From positions 1 through 13,432 of the forward strand of contig DASPXK010000151.1 of assembly GCA_035637315.1 (NCBI GenBank): a stretch of 13,432 nucleotides of DNA, given 5' to 3'. Positions 7,231 to 13,432 of this stretch are shown in pieces (the first letter of the stretch is position 1; the number at the start of each line of letters is the position of its first letter). The stretch comes from DASPXK01 sp035637315. Its GTDB lineage: Bacteria; Chloroflexota; UBA6077; JACCZL01. Under the pieces are notes generated by a model that worked only from the letters and a program-made list of their open reading frames with translations, made no database searches and was not told the origin of the DNA. A program made the translations under genes and the position numbers.

Positions 7231-10200
7231 CTTCCGCGCCCTCGTAGGATGGAACCGGAACTTCCGCTATCACCCGTGTGCCGGCTCCGGGCCGGCTGCG
7301 GACGGTGAGCCGCCCGCCCACTAGCGCGACCCGCTCGCTCATGCCGAGCAGGCCCAACCGCTCGCCAGGGCCGGCGGCGGCCCGCGCGACGGACGGCCGA
7401 AAGCCGGCCCCCGCGTCCCTGACCTCGACCCGGACGGTGTCTCCCTCACGCCAGAGCGACACGTCTGCCCGGGTCGTCCCAGCATGCTTGCGCGCGTTGG
7501 CGAGCGCCTCCTGCGCGACCCGGAAGAGAGTTGTCTCGATGGTCGCGGGCAGGCGCTCGGCGCCCAGATTTTCCTGGTAGCCGACCGCCCAGCCTGCGGC
7601 CTGGAGCCCCTCGACCTCGACCCGCACCGCGGCCGCCAGTCCGAAATCGTCGAGCACGGTCGGACGCAAGCCGGCGATGATGCGCCGCGCCTCGCCGACG
7701 GTGCGCCGCGCCAGCTCCAGGGCGTGCTCCAGCTCCTGGCGTGCCTGCCGAGAACGCGGCGCGTGGAAGTGCGCGAACGCCTGCAGATGTTGGTGCGCGC
7801 CGGCGGCCAGTTGAGCGAGCCCGTCGTGCACCTCATGCGCGACGCGGCGGCGTTCTTCCTCGTGCGCTAGGAGCAGCTGACCGACAAGCTCCTGGAGGCG
7901 CGCTTCGCGCTCGGCAACCTCCTGGTAGAGCCGGGCATTCTGGATGGCAATCGCCGCCTCGTCGGCGAAGAGGGTGAGGAGGTCCAGATCCGTCTGCGTG
8001 AAGGGCCGGCCGCCCTCTTCCCTGGCGAGCGTGATGGCTCCGATCAGTTGGTCCTGATAGACGATGGGTGCGCTCATCGCGCAGCCGGGCCGGGTGTGCT
8101 TCAACACGTGTGGGTGAGCGCCGCGCCAGGCTCGATAGTCGTTGGCGATCACCCCTTCTCGCCGCTCGGCGGCGAGGCCGGCCGTCCCTTCCCCCCGCCG
8201 CACCCGCAGGTCCTTGACCCAGTCCCCGAAGCCATGCCAGGCGCTCGGGACCAGGAGCTCACTGGTTCTGTCCCACAAAAAGATGGCGCCCGAGGTCGTC
8301 TCGACCAGCTCAACCGCTCGCTGGGAGATGAGCTTCAGAAGCGTCATGAGGTCGAGCTCCCGGGTCATCTCCGCCGCCAGATCGCGAATCGCCTCGACCT
8401 GTCGGCGACGCTCTTGTTCGCCCCGGAACGCGCGGGCATTCTCGATGGCGATCGCCGCCTGGTCGGCGAAGACCCGAAACAGCTCGATCGCGGGCGGCGA
8501 AAATGGCTCGCCCGTGTCGCGGTACATCACCAACGCTCCCGCGGTCTGGCCACTCGCGAGTAGCGGCATGGCCAGCACCGAGCGGTACCCGTCGGCTTCG
8601 ATCGCCGCCCGCGTCTCGGGTGTCAGCTCGAAAGCCGGATCGTGCAGGATGTCGGCGGACGAGACCGGCTGGCGCCGGACAGCGGCCGCCGCGGCCGGAC
8701 CTTCTCGCCAGTGGCAGGGGCGCATGTGCTCCGAAAGTCGCTCGCTCACGCCCTTCCGCGACACGACCCGCACCACTGAATTGGGCTTGTCAGGCTCGAC
8801 GACCGCCACAGCTGATCGCTCGGTCCCAAATAGGCGACTGGCGTGCTCCACGATCAGCTTCAGGACCTCTTTCGAATCGAGCGTCTTTGTGATCGCGTGC
8901 CCGACCTGGGCCACTGCCAGCGACTCGGCCGCCCGCCGCTCGGCAGCCTCGTACAGCCCGGCGTTCTGGATCGCGATGGCCGCCTGATCGGCGAACAGTC
9001 CGAGCACATGCTCGTCCTGCTCGCTGAACCGGGCCCCGGCCCGCGCGTGGGCGGCGCTGATGGTGCCAATCAGTCGCTCCCCGAACAGGATCGGCTGGCT
9101 CAAGACGGCGGCTGCTCCATGATGCTCTCGTATGTCTGAATGAGCCCAGGGCTGCGCGGCATGATCATTGACGACGACTCCCTTGCGTTGCTCCGCGGCT
9201 GCGCCTGCCACTCCCTCGCCGAGCTTCAGGGCTCGCTCCACGACCAAACCGCCCGTTCCAATCCACGCGTGCGGGACAAGCTGCCGGCCTGCCTCGTCCC
9301 AGAGCCTGATCACGCCCGCATCCGCCCCCACCAGCTCGGCCGCCCGCCGAATGATCAGGTTGAGCAGCCTCGGCAGCTCCAGCTCCTTGGCGATCTCGCC
9401 TGACACGTCCCTGATCGCCTCCACCTGTGTGCGACGGGCCTGCTCCTGCTGGAACAGTTGCGAGTTGTCGATCGCGAGGGCAGCGCGGCTCGCGAGGTCC
9501 TCGGCCAGGGCAAGGTCGTCGGGGCCGTAGCGTCGAGTCGGGTCGCTGGACGCGCACGAGAAGATCCCCAACAACCGCCCACGGGCCAGCAATGGGACGA
9601 GCATGTAGGACCTCGGCCCCAGTTCCCAGATCATCGCGAGCTGCTCGGGGCTGCGGGCGCGACTTGCGATCTCCTCGTCGGAGATCTCGGGAACGAGGAC
9701 CGATTCCATGGTCCGCATCACCCTTCCATAGCTCCCGAAGTCCGCCGTCGGCGGGTAACGGCGCTCGAGCTCGCGTAATGTCTCTTCTTTGGCCGCGTCC
9801 GCGTGTGTCACGGCCAGCGGTCGAAGCGATCCATCCTCCAGCGCGATGTTGAGCACGCACCAGTCGGCCAAGCCGGGCACGACCAGGCGGGCGACGCTCT
9901 GCAGCGTCGTCTCGCAGTCGAGCGAGGAAGCGAGGACCACGCTCGCCTCGGCCAGGAGTCGATGCCGGTCCTCGCTCGCTCGTAGCGCGTCCGTGGCTCG
10001 TCGTGCACGCAGCAGCGCGTGGATCGTCGCGAGAAGGACGTCGTCGTCGACCGGCAAGGTCAGATAGCCATCCGCTCCGTCCTTCAGGCCTTGTGCCCGA
10101 TCCCTGCTCTTGACGTGCACGGCCGACAGATGGAGAACGGGAATCATCGAGGTGCTGGGATCGTTCTTGAGTCGGCGGCAGACTTCGGACCCGCTCATAT

Positions 10201-10411
10201 CAGGGAGTTGGACGTCGAGGAGCACCAGGTCCTGGTTGCTGCTCACTAAACGAAGCGCCTCCTCCCCGCTGGCAGCCTCGACGACGTCGAATCCGGCCGC
10301 CTGAAGCATTCGGCCCATCATGTAACGGAACTCCTGATCGTCGTTTACGTTGAGGAGGGTGGCCTTCAACGTCGTGGCCCTCTCAGCGGGAGTCTTGCTG
10401 ACGGCGGTCAT
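7220..10411 (-). CDS. Hybrid sensor kinase: receiver, four GAF domains, HisKA_3, HATPase
   Basis: A 1063-aa kinase with no signal peptide or membrane helix, so it should sense a cytoplasmic signal. Domain order is N-terminal receiver (about 17-135), GAF1 (150-317), GAF2 (345-485), GAF3 (497-660), GAF4 (685-826), HisKA_3 (about 845-912) and HATPase (about 955-1055). The receiver keeps D66 in LVLLDVQLP, but the switch Lys is replaced by Leu119 (GYLTLPVD). The likely phospho-acceptor is His862 in VAHEVHDGLAQ. The ATP site includes QEALANARKHA (N972), D999 in VRDAGAGF, and LGLLGMSERV. GAF2 and GAF4 share the same lead-in (QVEAIRD) and layout, as if a GAF-linker unit had been duplicated. The start ATG at 10411 lies 18 bp after the monooxygenase stop. 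The ribosome binding site is weak, which suggests coupling. GAF ligands are unknown; redox, gas or cyclic-nucleotide sensing are all possible. Confidence 0.94.
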   Translation of the reverse strand: MTAVSKTPAERATTLKATLLNVNDDQEFRYMMGRMLQAAGFDVVEAASGEEALRLVSSNQDLVLLDVQLPDMSGSEVCRRLKNDPSTSMIPVLHLSAVHVKSRDRAQGLKDGADGYLTLPVDDDVLLATIHALLRARRATDALRASEDRHRLLAEASVVLASSLDCETTLQSVARLVVPGLADWCVLNIALEDGSLRPLAVTHADAAKEETLRELERRYPPTADFGSYGRVMRTMESVLVPEISDEEIASRARSPEQLAMIWELGPRSYMLVPLLARGRLLGIFSCASSDPTRRYGPDDLALAEDLASRAALAIDNSQLFQQEQARRTQVEAIRDVSGEIAKELELPRLLNLIIRRAAELVGADAGVIRLWDEAGRQLVPHAWIGTGGLVVERALKLGEGVAGAAAEQRKGVVVNDHAAQPWAHSDIREHHGAAAVLSQPILFGERLIGTISAAHARAGARFSEQDEHVLGLFADQAAIAIQNAGLYEAAERRAAESLAVAQVGHAITKTLDSKEVLKLIVEHASRLFGTERSAVAVVEPDKPNSVVRVVSRKGVSERLSEHMRPCHWREGPAAAAAVRRQPVSSADILHDPAFELTPETRAAIEADGYRSVLAMPLLASGQTAGALVMYRDTGEPFSPPAIELFRVFADQAAIAIENARAFRGEQERRRQVEAIRDLAAEMTRELDLMTLLKLISQRAVELVETTSGAIFLWDRTSELLVPSAWHGFGDWVKDLRVRRGEGTAGLAAERREGVIANDYRAWRGAHPHVLKHTRPGCAMSAPIVYQDQLIGAITLAREEGGRPFTQTDLDLLTLFADEAAIAIQNARLYQEVAEREARLQELVGQLLLAHEEERRRVAHEVHDGLAQLAAGAHQHLQAFAHFHAPRSRQARQELEHALELARRTVGEARRIIAGLRPTVLDDFGLAAAVRVEVEGLQAAGWAVGYQENLGAERLPATIETTLFRVAQEALANARKHAGTTRADVSLWREGDTVRVEVRDAGAGFRPSVARAAAGPGERLGLLGMSERVALVGGRLTVRSRPGAGTRVIAEVPVPSYEGAEDGG

Positions 10412-10429
10412 GGAGGCCGCTCGGACCGC

Positions 10430-11629
10430 TCACCGTGCCGACAGCTCTGCCGGGGCAGTCGTTACCTGGTGGGCCTGCAGTGCGGGCAGCACCTCGGAGC
10501 CGAACCGCCTCAACTGCTCCATGAACATCTCCTGCGGCATCGCGCCCCTGTTCACATTTATGAGCACCGTGCTCGCCCCGGCGTGGTCGGCCTCGTCGAT
10601 GATCCGTTGCCGCGCCTCGTCGGGCGTGCCCCAGGGCATCTCCTCCGCCAGACGCTCGAGGCCGTCCATCGTGAGTGACCGGTAGCGCTCGCGGGCCCCA
10701 GACACCCCCACCAGGTTCTCGGGCCGCACGTAGTCGAAGGACGACGAGCTGAGATACCCCGCCTGCTGTTGGAGGTCCGCCTCGGTGATGTTGCCATGGC
10801 TGAAGAGCGTCTGGTTGAAGTACAGGGTATACGGACCCGCCTCCCGCACCGCCTGGGCCTTGCTCTCGGCCAGGTACACGCTGGCCTGGATGATCAGGTG
10901 CTCCGGGGTCAGCCGGTGTCCGTTAGCCTCGAGACAACGGGCATAGTAGCGAATGATGTCCTCCCGCACGCCCCGATGCGAGCCCAAGCCCGGGGTGATC
11001 GGGATGTCCTGGCGAGCGGCCCACTCGATCGTCTCCTTGCTGCCGGTGACGGGGACCCAGACCGGTGGGTGCGGCTGCTGGACCGGGCGCGGCCAGATGG
11101 CCACGTCGCGATACGACCAGAACTCGCCGTCGTAGCTGAAGACCTCCTCCGTCCAGGCGCGGCGGATGATCTCCCAGGCCTCTTCGAAGCGGGCGCGCGA
11201 CTGCCGCAAAGATACCTGATACACGTTGTGCTCCCGCGGGATCCCTCGCGCGAAGCCAGAGATGAGGCGCCCGTTGGACATGCAGTCCAGCATCGCGAGC
11301 TCCTCGGCCAGCCGCAGCGGGTCGTGCAGGGGCAGCAGGTTGCCGTAGATCAGCAGTCGAAGGCGCTGGGTGCGCTGAGAGGCCGCGGCGGCCAGCAGGT
11401 TAGGCGAGTTCATCAGCCCGTAGGGCGACGTGTGGTGCTCGTTGAACCCCACCCCGTCGTAGCCGAGCCGGTCCATCTCCTCCCACGCCGCCAGGTGCTC
11501 GGCGTAGGTGCGGACGGCCACCTCGGGCTTGAAGTGGCGCTTGGGCAGCGGCCACGGCAGCTCCGATCCCTCCTTTAGGTGGTCGAGATGCTCAGCGTAG
11601 GGCAGCAGATCGAAAACGAACACCCGCAC
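10430..11629 (-). CDS. Luciferase-like (LLM class) flavin-dependent oxidoreductase
   Basis: A 399-aa cytoplasmic enzyme of the bacterial luciferase superfamily. Such enzymes use FMNH2 (or F420) and usually O2 to oxidise an organic substrate. The N-terminal barrel segment contains GFNEHHTSPYG with N63-E64-H65-H66, the classic LLM motif, followed by RLRLLIYGNLLPLHDPLRLAEE and NGRLISGFARGIPREHNVY, which bind flavin in relatives. A TIM-barrel fold of normal length is implied and no residues appear missing. The GTG start at 11629 has AGGAGG 7 nt upstream, an excellent site. The substrate is not predictable; alkane, alkanesulfonate, nitrilotriacetate and F420-linked members all share these motifs. 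It lies 95 bp downstream of the GntR-family gene and 18 bp upstream of the sensor kinase, so it is probably the first enzyme gene of a co-transcribed regulatory unit. Confidence 0.93.
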   Translation of the reverse strand: MRVFVFDLLPYAEHLDHLKEGSELPWPLPKRHFKPEVAVRTYAEHLAAWEEMDRLGYDGVGFNEHHTSPYGLMNSPNLLAAAASQRTQRLRLLIYGNLLPLHDPLRLAEELAMLDCMSNGRLISGFARGIPREHNVYQVSLRQSRARFEEAWEIIRRAWTEEVFSYDGEFWSYRDVAIWPRPVQQPHPPVWVPVTGSKETIEWAARQDIPITPGLGSHRGVREDIIRYYARCLEANGHRLTPEHLIIQASVYLAESKAQAVREAGPYTLYFNQTLFSHGNITEADLQQQAGYLSSSSFDYVRPENLVGVSGARERYRSLTMDGLERLAEEMPWGTPDEARQRIIDEADHAGASTVLINVNRGAMPQEMFMEQLRRFGSEVLPALQAHQVTTAPAELSAR

Positions 11630-11677
11630 GGGCGTGCCTCCTCATCCTTTGTAGCTGCTGTAGGGCCCTTCAACAAC

Positions 11678-11696
11678 CGCGGTCGAGCCGACCGCG
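11678..11696 (-). promoter_or_regulatory. Hairpin between the GntR gene and the monooxygenase gene
   Basis: A perfect 8-bp inverted repeat with a 3-base loop (CGCGGTCG / CGACCGCG). On the minus strand it is followed by GTTGTTGAAG, which is too mixed for a strong intrinsic terminator. It may weaken read-through from the regulator gene or protect the monooxygenase transcript. A weak promoter-like pair (TTGTTG, 17 bp, TACAAA) follows it but would start transcription almost on the ribosome binding site. Confidence 0.4.
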
Positions 11697-11724
11697 CCGT
11701 CGGCGGCGCCGGCCGGCAGGACGA

Positions 11725-12492
11725 TTACTCGGCGCCAGACGACATCTCTCCCGCAGCGGGGTTCCGGCTCTCGGGGGTAGGACGCTCATGTACGCGGGTC
11801 AGATGCGCCAGGATCAGCGCCTCGACCAGTCGCCCATCTTCCATCTTGATCGCTCTCACGATCTGCCGGTGGTCATCCAGGGCCAGGCTCGAGAGGTTTG
11901 GTTCTCCGGATGGCTCGCGCTCGCGGCCCTCCAGCACCAGCTCGAGGATCGCTTGCATGATGAGGCTCACGACGCGGTTGCTGCCGGTCCGCGCGAGAAT
12001 CGAGTGGAACTCGATGTTGAGATCCAGCGAGGTCCGCCCGGCGGCGAGCCGCGCCTCTGACTGCTCGACGTTGGCCTCGAGGAGACGCGCCAACACCGCG
12101 GCATCGCGTTGGACCGCCACGCGGGCAAGTGTGGGCTCGATGAGGCAGCGCGCCTCGTACAACTCTTCCACGCGAATGCAGTCCAGGCGCAGCGAGGTAT
12201 TCAGCGCTCCCAGGAGCGGCCTCGTCCCGGGCTCAGCCACGAACACCCCGCCCTGGTAGCCATGCCGGACGCGGACCAGACCCTGGATCTCGAGGGTCCG
12301 TAACGCTTCGCGGACGGCGGCCCGGCTTATCCCAAACTCGTCGGCCAGGGCCCGTTCGCCGGGCAGACGATCCCCCGGCCGCGAGCGTCCCTCGAAGATG
12401 TCCTGGCGAATGCGCTCGCTGAGCGAATGGAACGCGCGCCAGCGGGGCGACGTGACGAGGTCCCCCGCGGTCCTCCCATCGACGTTTCCCAT
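11725..12492 (-). CDS. GntR-family regulator, FadR/FCD subfamily
   Basis: A 255-aa DNA-binding repressor or activator. The N-terminal winged helix (about 19-88) has RPGDRLPGERALADEFGIS and RAAVREALRTLEIQGLVRV, the GntR signature. The C-terminal FCD effector domain (about 105-238) is helical and keeps the likely metal ligands D157, H163 (EFHSIL), H208 (DDHRQIVRAI) and H230 (LAHLTRVHE), so it probably binds an organic acid via a metal. ATG at 12492 is chosen because GGGAG lies 5 nt upstream. The frame is open to 12633, but that extension runs into the hairpin repeat and reads as low-complexity Gly/Glu. It lies upstream of the monooxygenase and divergent from the transporter lipoprotein gene, so it probably controls one or both and perhaps itself. 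Confidence 0.93.
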   Translation of the reverse strand: MGNVDGRTAGDLVTSPRWRAFHSLSERIRQDIFEGRSRPGDRLPGERALADEFGISRAAVREALRTLEIQGLVRVRHGYQGGVFVAEPGTRPLLGALNTSLRLDCIRVEELYEARCLIEPTLARVAVQRDAAVLARLLEANVEQSEARLAAGRTSLDLNIEFHSILARTGSNRVVSLIMQAILELVLEGREREPSGEPNLSSLALDDHRQIVRAIKMEDGRLVEALILAHLTRVHERPTPESRNPAAGEMSSGAE

Positions 12493-12529
12493 TCGTTCTC
12501 CCGCTCTGGCAGGGCGCCGGCCGGGAACC

Positions 12530-12538
12530 ATGATATCA
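12530..12538 (-). promoter_or_regulatory. Extended -10 promoter candidate for the GntR gene
   Basis: On the minus strand TGATATCAT gives TATCAT (5/6 to the -10 consensus) preceded by TGA, an extended -10. No good -35 lies 16-18 bp upstream. Transcription would start near 12523, about 30 nt before the ATG. The 8-bp palindrome TGATATCA overlaps it and would be a natural place for autoregulation. Confidence 0.4.
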
Positions 12539-12570
12539 GACCTCAGTGCGACCGGAGGGTGGGTGGCTGG

Positions 12571-12590
12571 AGTCGGCCGATGCACCGACT
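12571..12590. repeat. Short inverted repeat upstream of the GntR gene
   Basis: AGTCGG and CCGACT arms of 6 bp are separated by 8 bases, about 35 bp upstream of the candidate -10. This could be a regulator-binding site, but six-base arms occur easily by chance in GC-rich sequence. Confidence 0.25.
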
Positions 12591-12607
12591 GCAGGGTCAG
12601 TCGCGGG

Positions 12608-12662
12608 CCCTCACCCCCTTCCCCCTCTCCCAAGTTTGGGAGAGGGGGCCAGGGGGTGAGGG
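12608..12662. repeat. GC-rich hairpin repeat, copy 1 (complete)
   Basis: A 55-bp near-perfect dyad. The outer arms, 12608-12619 and 12651-12662, pair over 12 bp (CCCTCACCCCCT / AGGGGGTGAGGG). The inner arms, 12621-12632 and 12637-12648, pair over 12 bp (CCCCCTCTCCCA / TGGGAGAGGGGG) around an AGTT loop, with a small internal loop between the two stems. Similar C/G-rich hairpins are scattered between genes in many GC-rich genomes. It could act as a bidirectional barrier or terminator between the divergent genes, although no T-run is present. Confidence 0.8.
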
Positions 12663-12721
12663 CTGCTTGTCACGCGCCAGCGGATCCAAAACTCCCCCCG
12701 AGGCACGCGACGGCGGCTGGC

Positions 12722-12766
12722 TTCCCCCTCTCCCAAGTTTGGGAGAGGGGGCCCAGGGGGTGAGGG
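12722..12766. repeat. GC-rich hairpin repeat, copy 2 (left arm missing)
   Basis: This copy repeats positions 12619-12662 of copy 1 in the same orientation, with one extra C in the run after the inner stem. The inner hairpin is intact. The left outer arm (CCCTCACCCCC) is absent, so the right outer arm has no local partner. Copy start points are 103 bp apart. The unit looks like a partial duplicate of copy 1 or an independent, truncated insertion of the same element. Confidence 0.78.
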
Positions 12767-12787
12767 CGTAACCCGACGGCGCAAACC

Positions 12788-12816
12788 TTGACCGCTCAGG
12801 GCCGGTAGACTAGGCT
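12788..12816 (+). promoter_or_regulatory. Promoter candidate for the transporter lipoprotein gene
   Basis: TTGACC at 12788-12793 (5/6 to the -35 consensus) is followed after 17 bp by TAGGCT at 12811-12816 (3/6 to the -10 consensus). The spacing is ideal but the -10 is weak. Transcription would start near 12823, about 80 nt before the ATG at 12904. It lies just downstream of repeat copy 2. Confidence 0.4.
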
Positions 12817-12903
12817 TCCGAGGTCTGACCCCAGCGCGCTGAGGGGGGACCGGCGGCTTGTAGCGAGTTGGACCTGCAAGAGCGGGAGAGGAGGGTCTCC
12901 ACG

Positions 12904-13432
12904 ATGCGTCGACTGTTTCAACTAGCCGTGCTCTTGTCTCTGGGACTGGCAGCGTGCCAGCCGTCGCAACCGGCTGCCCAGCCGACCAGCCCGCCGGCCC
13001 CCAAAGCGGCCGAGTCCAAGCCTGCCGCCCAGCCGCCGGCCGCGGCCACGGCCGCGCCGGCCGCCAAGCCGGCCGCCCAGCAGTCCAGCAAGGACACCAT
13101 CACCATAGTCTTCCAGGCCAACCAGGGCACGCTCGATGCGCACTTCGCGGTGACCAACCAGGAGCTGCTCGTCACCCGCAACATCTACAACTCGTTGCTC
13201 AAGTACAAGCCGAACACCACTGAGCTCACCGGTGATCTCGTCACGCGTTGGGACGTGTCCGGCGATGGCCTGACATACACGTTCCAGCTGCGCCAGGACG
13301 TCGAGTGGCAGAAGGGTTTCGGGCACTTCACGGCGAACGACGTCAAAGCCTCTTTCGAGCGGGTGAAGTCGCCTGAGACCAAGTCCCCCTTTGCCGGCAG
13401 CGTCTCGATGCTCAAAGAGGTCCAGGTCGTCG
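12904..13432 (+). CDS. Oligopeptide/dipeptide ABC transporter substrate-binding lipoprotein, 5' part
   Basis: An open frame runs from ATG 12904 to the window end (176 codons visible of an expected 500-600). AGGAGG lies about 9 nt upstream of the ATG. The N terminus is a lipoprotein signal with lipobox LAAC (Cys18), so the protein should be tethered outside the cytoplasmic membrane. An Ala/Pro/Lys/Gln-rich tether follows (about 19-63), then the SBP_bac_5 fold: FQANQGTLDAHFAVTNQ, VTRNIYNSLLKYKP and WDVSGDGLTYTFQLRQDVEW, then FTANDVKASFERV, all typical of DppA/OppA-like proteins. The ligand may be a peptide, a sugar or another small molecule, since this family has broadened widely in GC-rich bacteria. 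Permease and ATPase genes would be expected downstream, beyond the window. It is divergent from the GntR-family gene, which is a likely regulator. Confidence 0.92.
   Translation, partial: MRRLFQLAVLLSLGLAACQPSQPAAQPTSPPAPKAAESKPAAQPPAAATAAPAAKPAAQQSSKDTITIVFQANQGTLDAHFAVTNQELLVTRNIYNSLLKYKPNTTELTGDLVTRWDVSGDGLTYTFQLRQDVEWQKGFGHFTANDVKASFERVKSPETKSPFAGSVSMLKEVQVV

Noticed and set aside
10769..11578. 269-codon open frame opposite the monooxygenase gene
   Set aside because: Its composition (Gln/Val/Arg/Leu-rich, no motifs) is that of an antisense shadow; the minus strand has the NEHH motif and a strong ribosome binding site.
12493..12633. N-terminal extension of the GntR protein to an upstream start
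   Set aside because: The extra 47 residues are low-complexity Gly/Glu and Arg/Pro sequence read through the hairpin repeat. The ATG at 12492 has a good ribosome binding site and directly precedes the conserved domain.
12608..12766. CRISPR array
   Set aside because: There are only two copies, of unequal length, with one 59-bp gap between the end of copy 1 and copy 2, and each unit is a long GC-rich hairpin instead of a short repeat with uniform spacers.

Overview
This is a GC-rich bacterial window with dense genes, mostly on the minus strand. Three things suggest a soil- or sediment-type member of the Chloroflexota: the Ala/Pro/Lys-rich linker after the lipobox of the peptide-binding lipoprotein, the multi-GAF sensor kinase, and the secreted thermitase-like protease with Pro/Ser/Thr linkers. 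This taxonomic call is an inference from protein style, not from a marker gene.

Left part (1-3680): the 3' end of a fumarylacetoacetate-hydrolase-family gene runs rightward into a convergent gene for a secreted subtilisin-like protease. Their stop codons overlap by four bases (CTAG). The protease is divergent from an OmpR/PhoB-type response regulator, which has a near-consensus sigma70-type promoter and a clear ribosome binding site.

Middle part (3689-6257, minus strand): a regulatory unit carrying several lesions. In transcription order it holds a PAS-type histidine kinase, a receiver domain in a different reading frame that overlaps the kinase end, a receiver gene remnant with two frameshifts and no second half, and an ECF-like sigma factor. 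The sigma factor is interrupted by an in-frame TAG exactly where the conserved Gln of the region 2 motif EDLTQEVF is expected. These are either pseudogenes decaying together, sequence errors, or (least likely) programmed recoding. Checking this block is the first priority.

Right part (6541-12492, minus strand): GntR/FadR-type regulator, then luciferase-like flavin-dependent monooxygenase, then a 1063-aa sensor kinase (receiver, four GAF domains, HisKA_3, HATPase), then a NarL-type response regulator. The last three genes are packed tightly (18-bp gap, then 11-bp overlap), so the monooxygenase and the two-component pair are probably co-transcribed. That is an uncommon and testable pairing.

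Right end (12493-13432): the intergenic region between the GntR gene and a divergent oligopeptide/dipeptide ABC transporter binding lipoprotein (truncated by the window end). It holds two copies of a GC-rich hairpin repeat plus candidate promoters in both directions. No tRNA, rRNA, CRISPR array, transposase or phage gene was seen.
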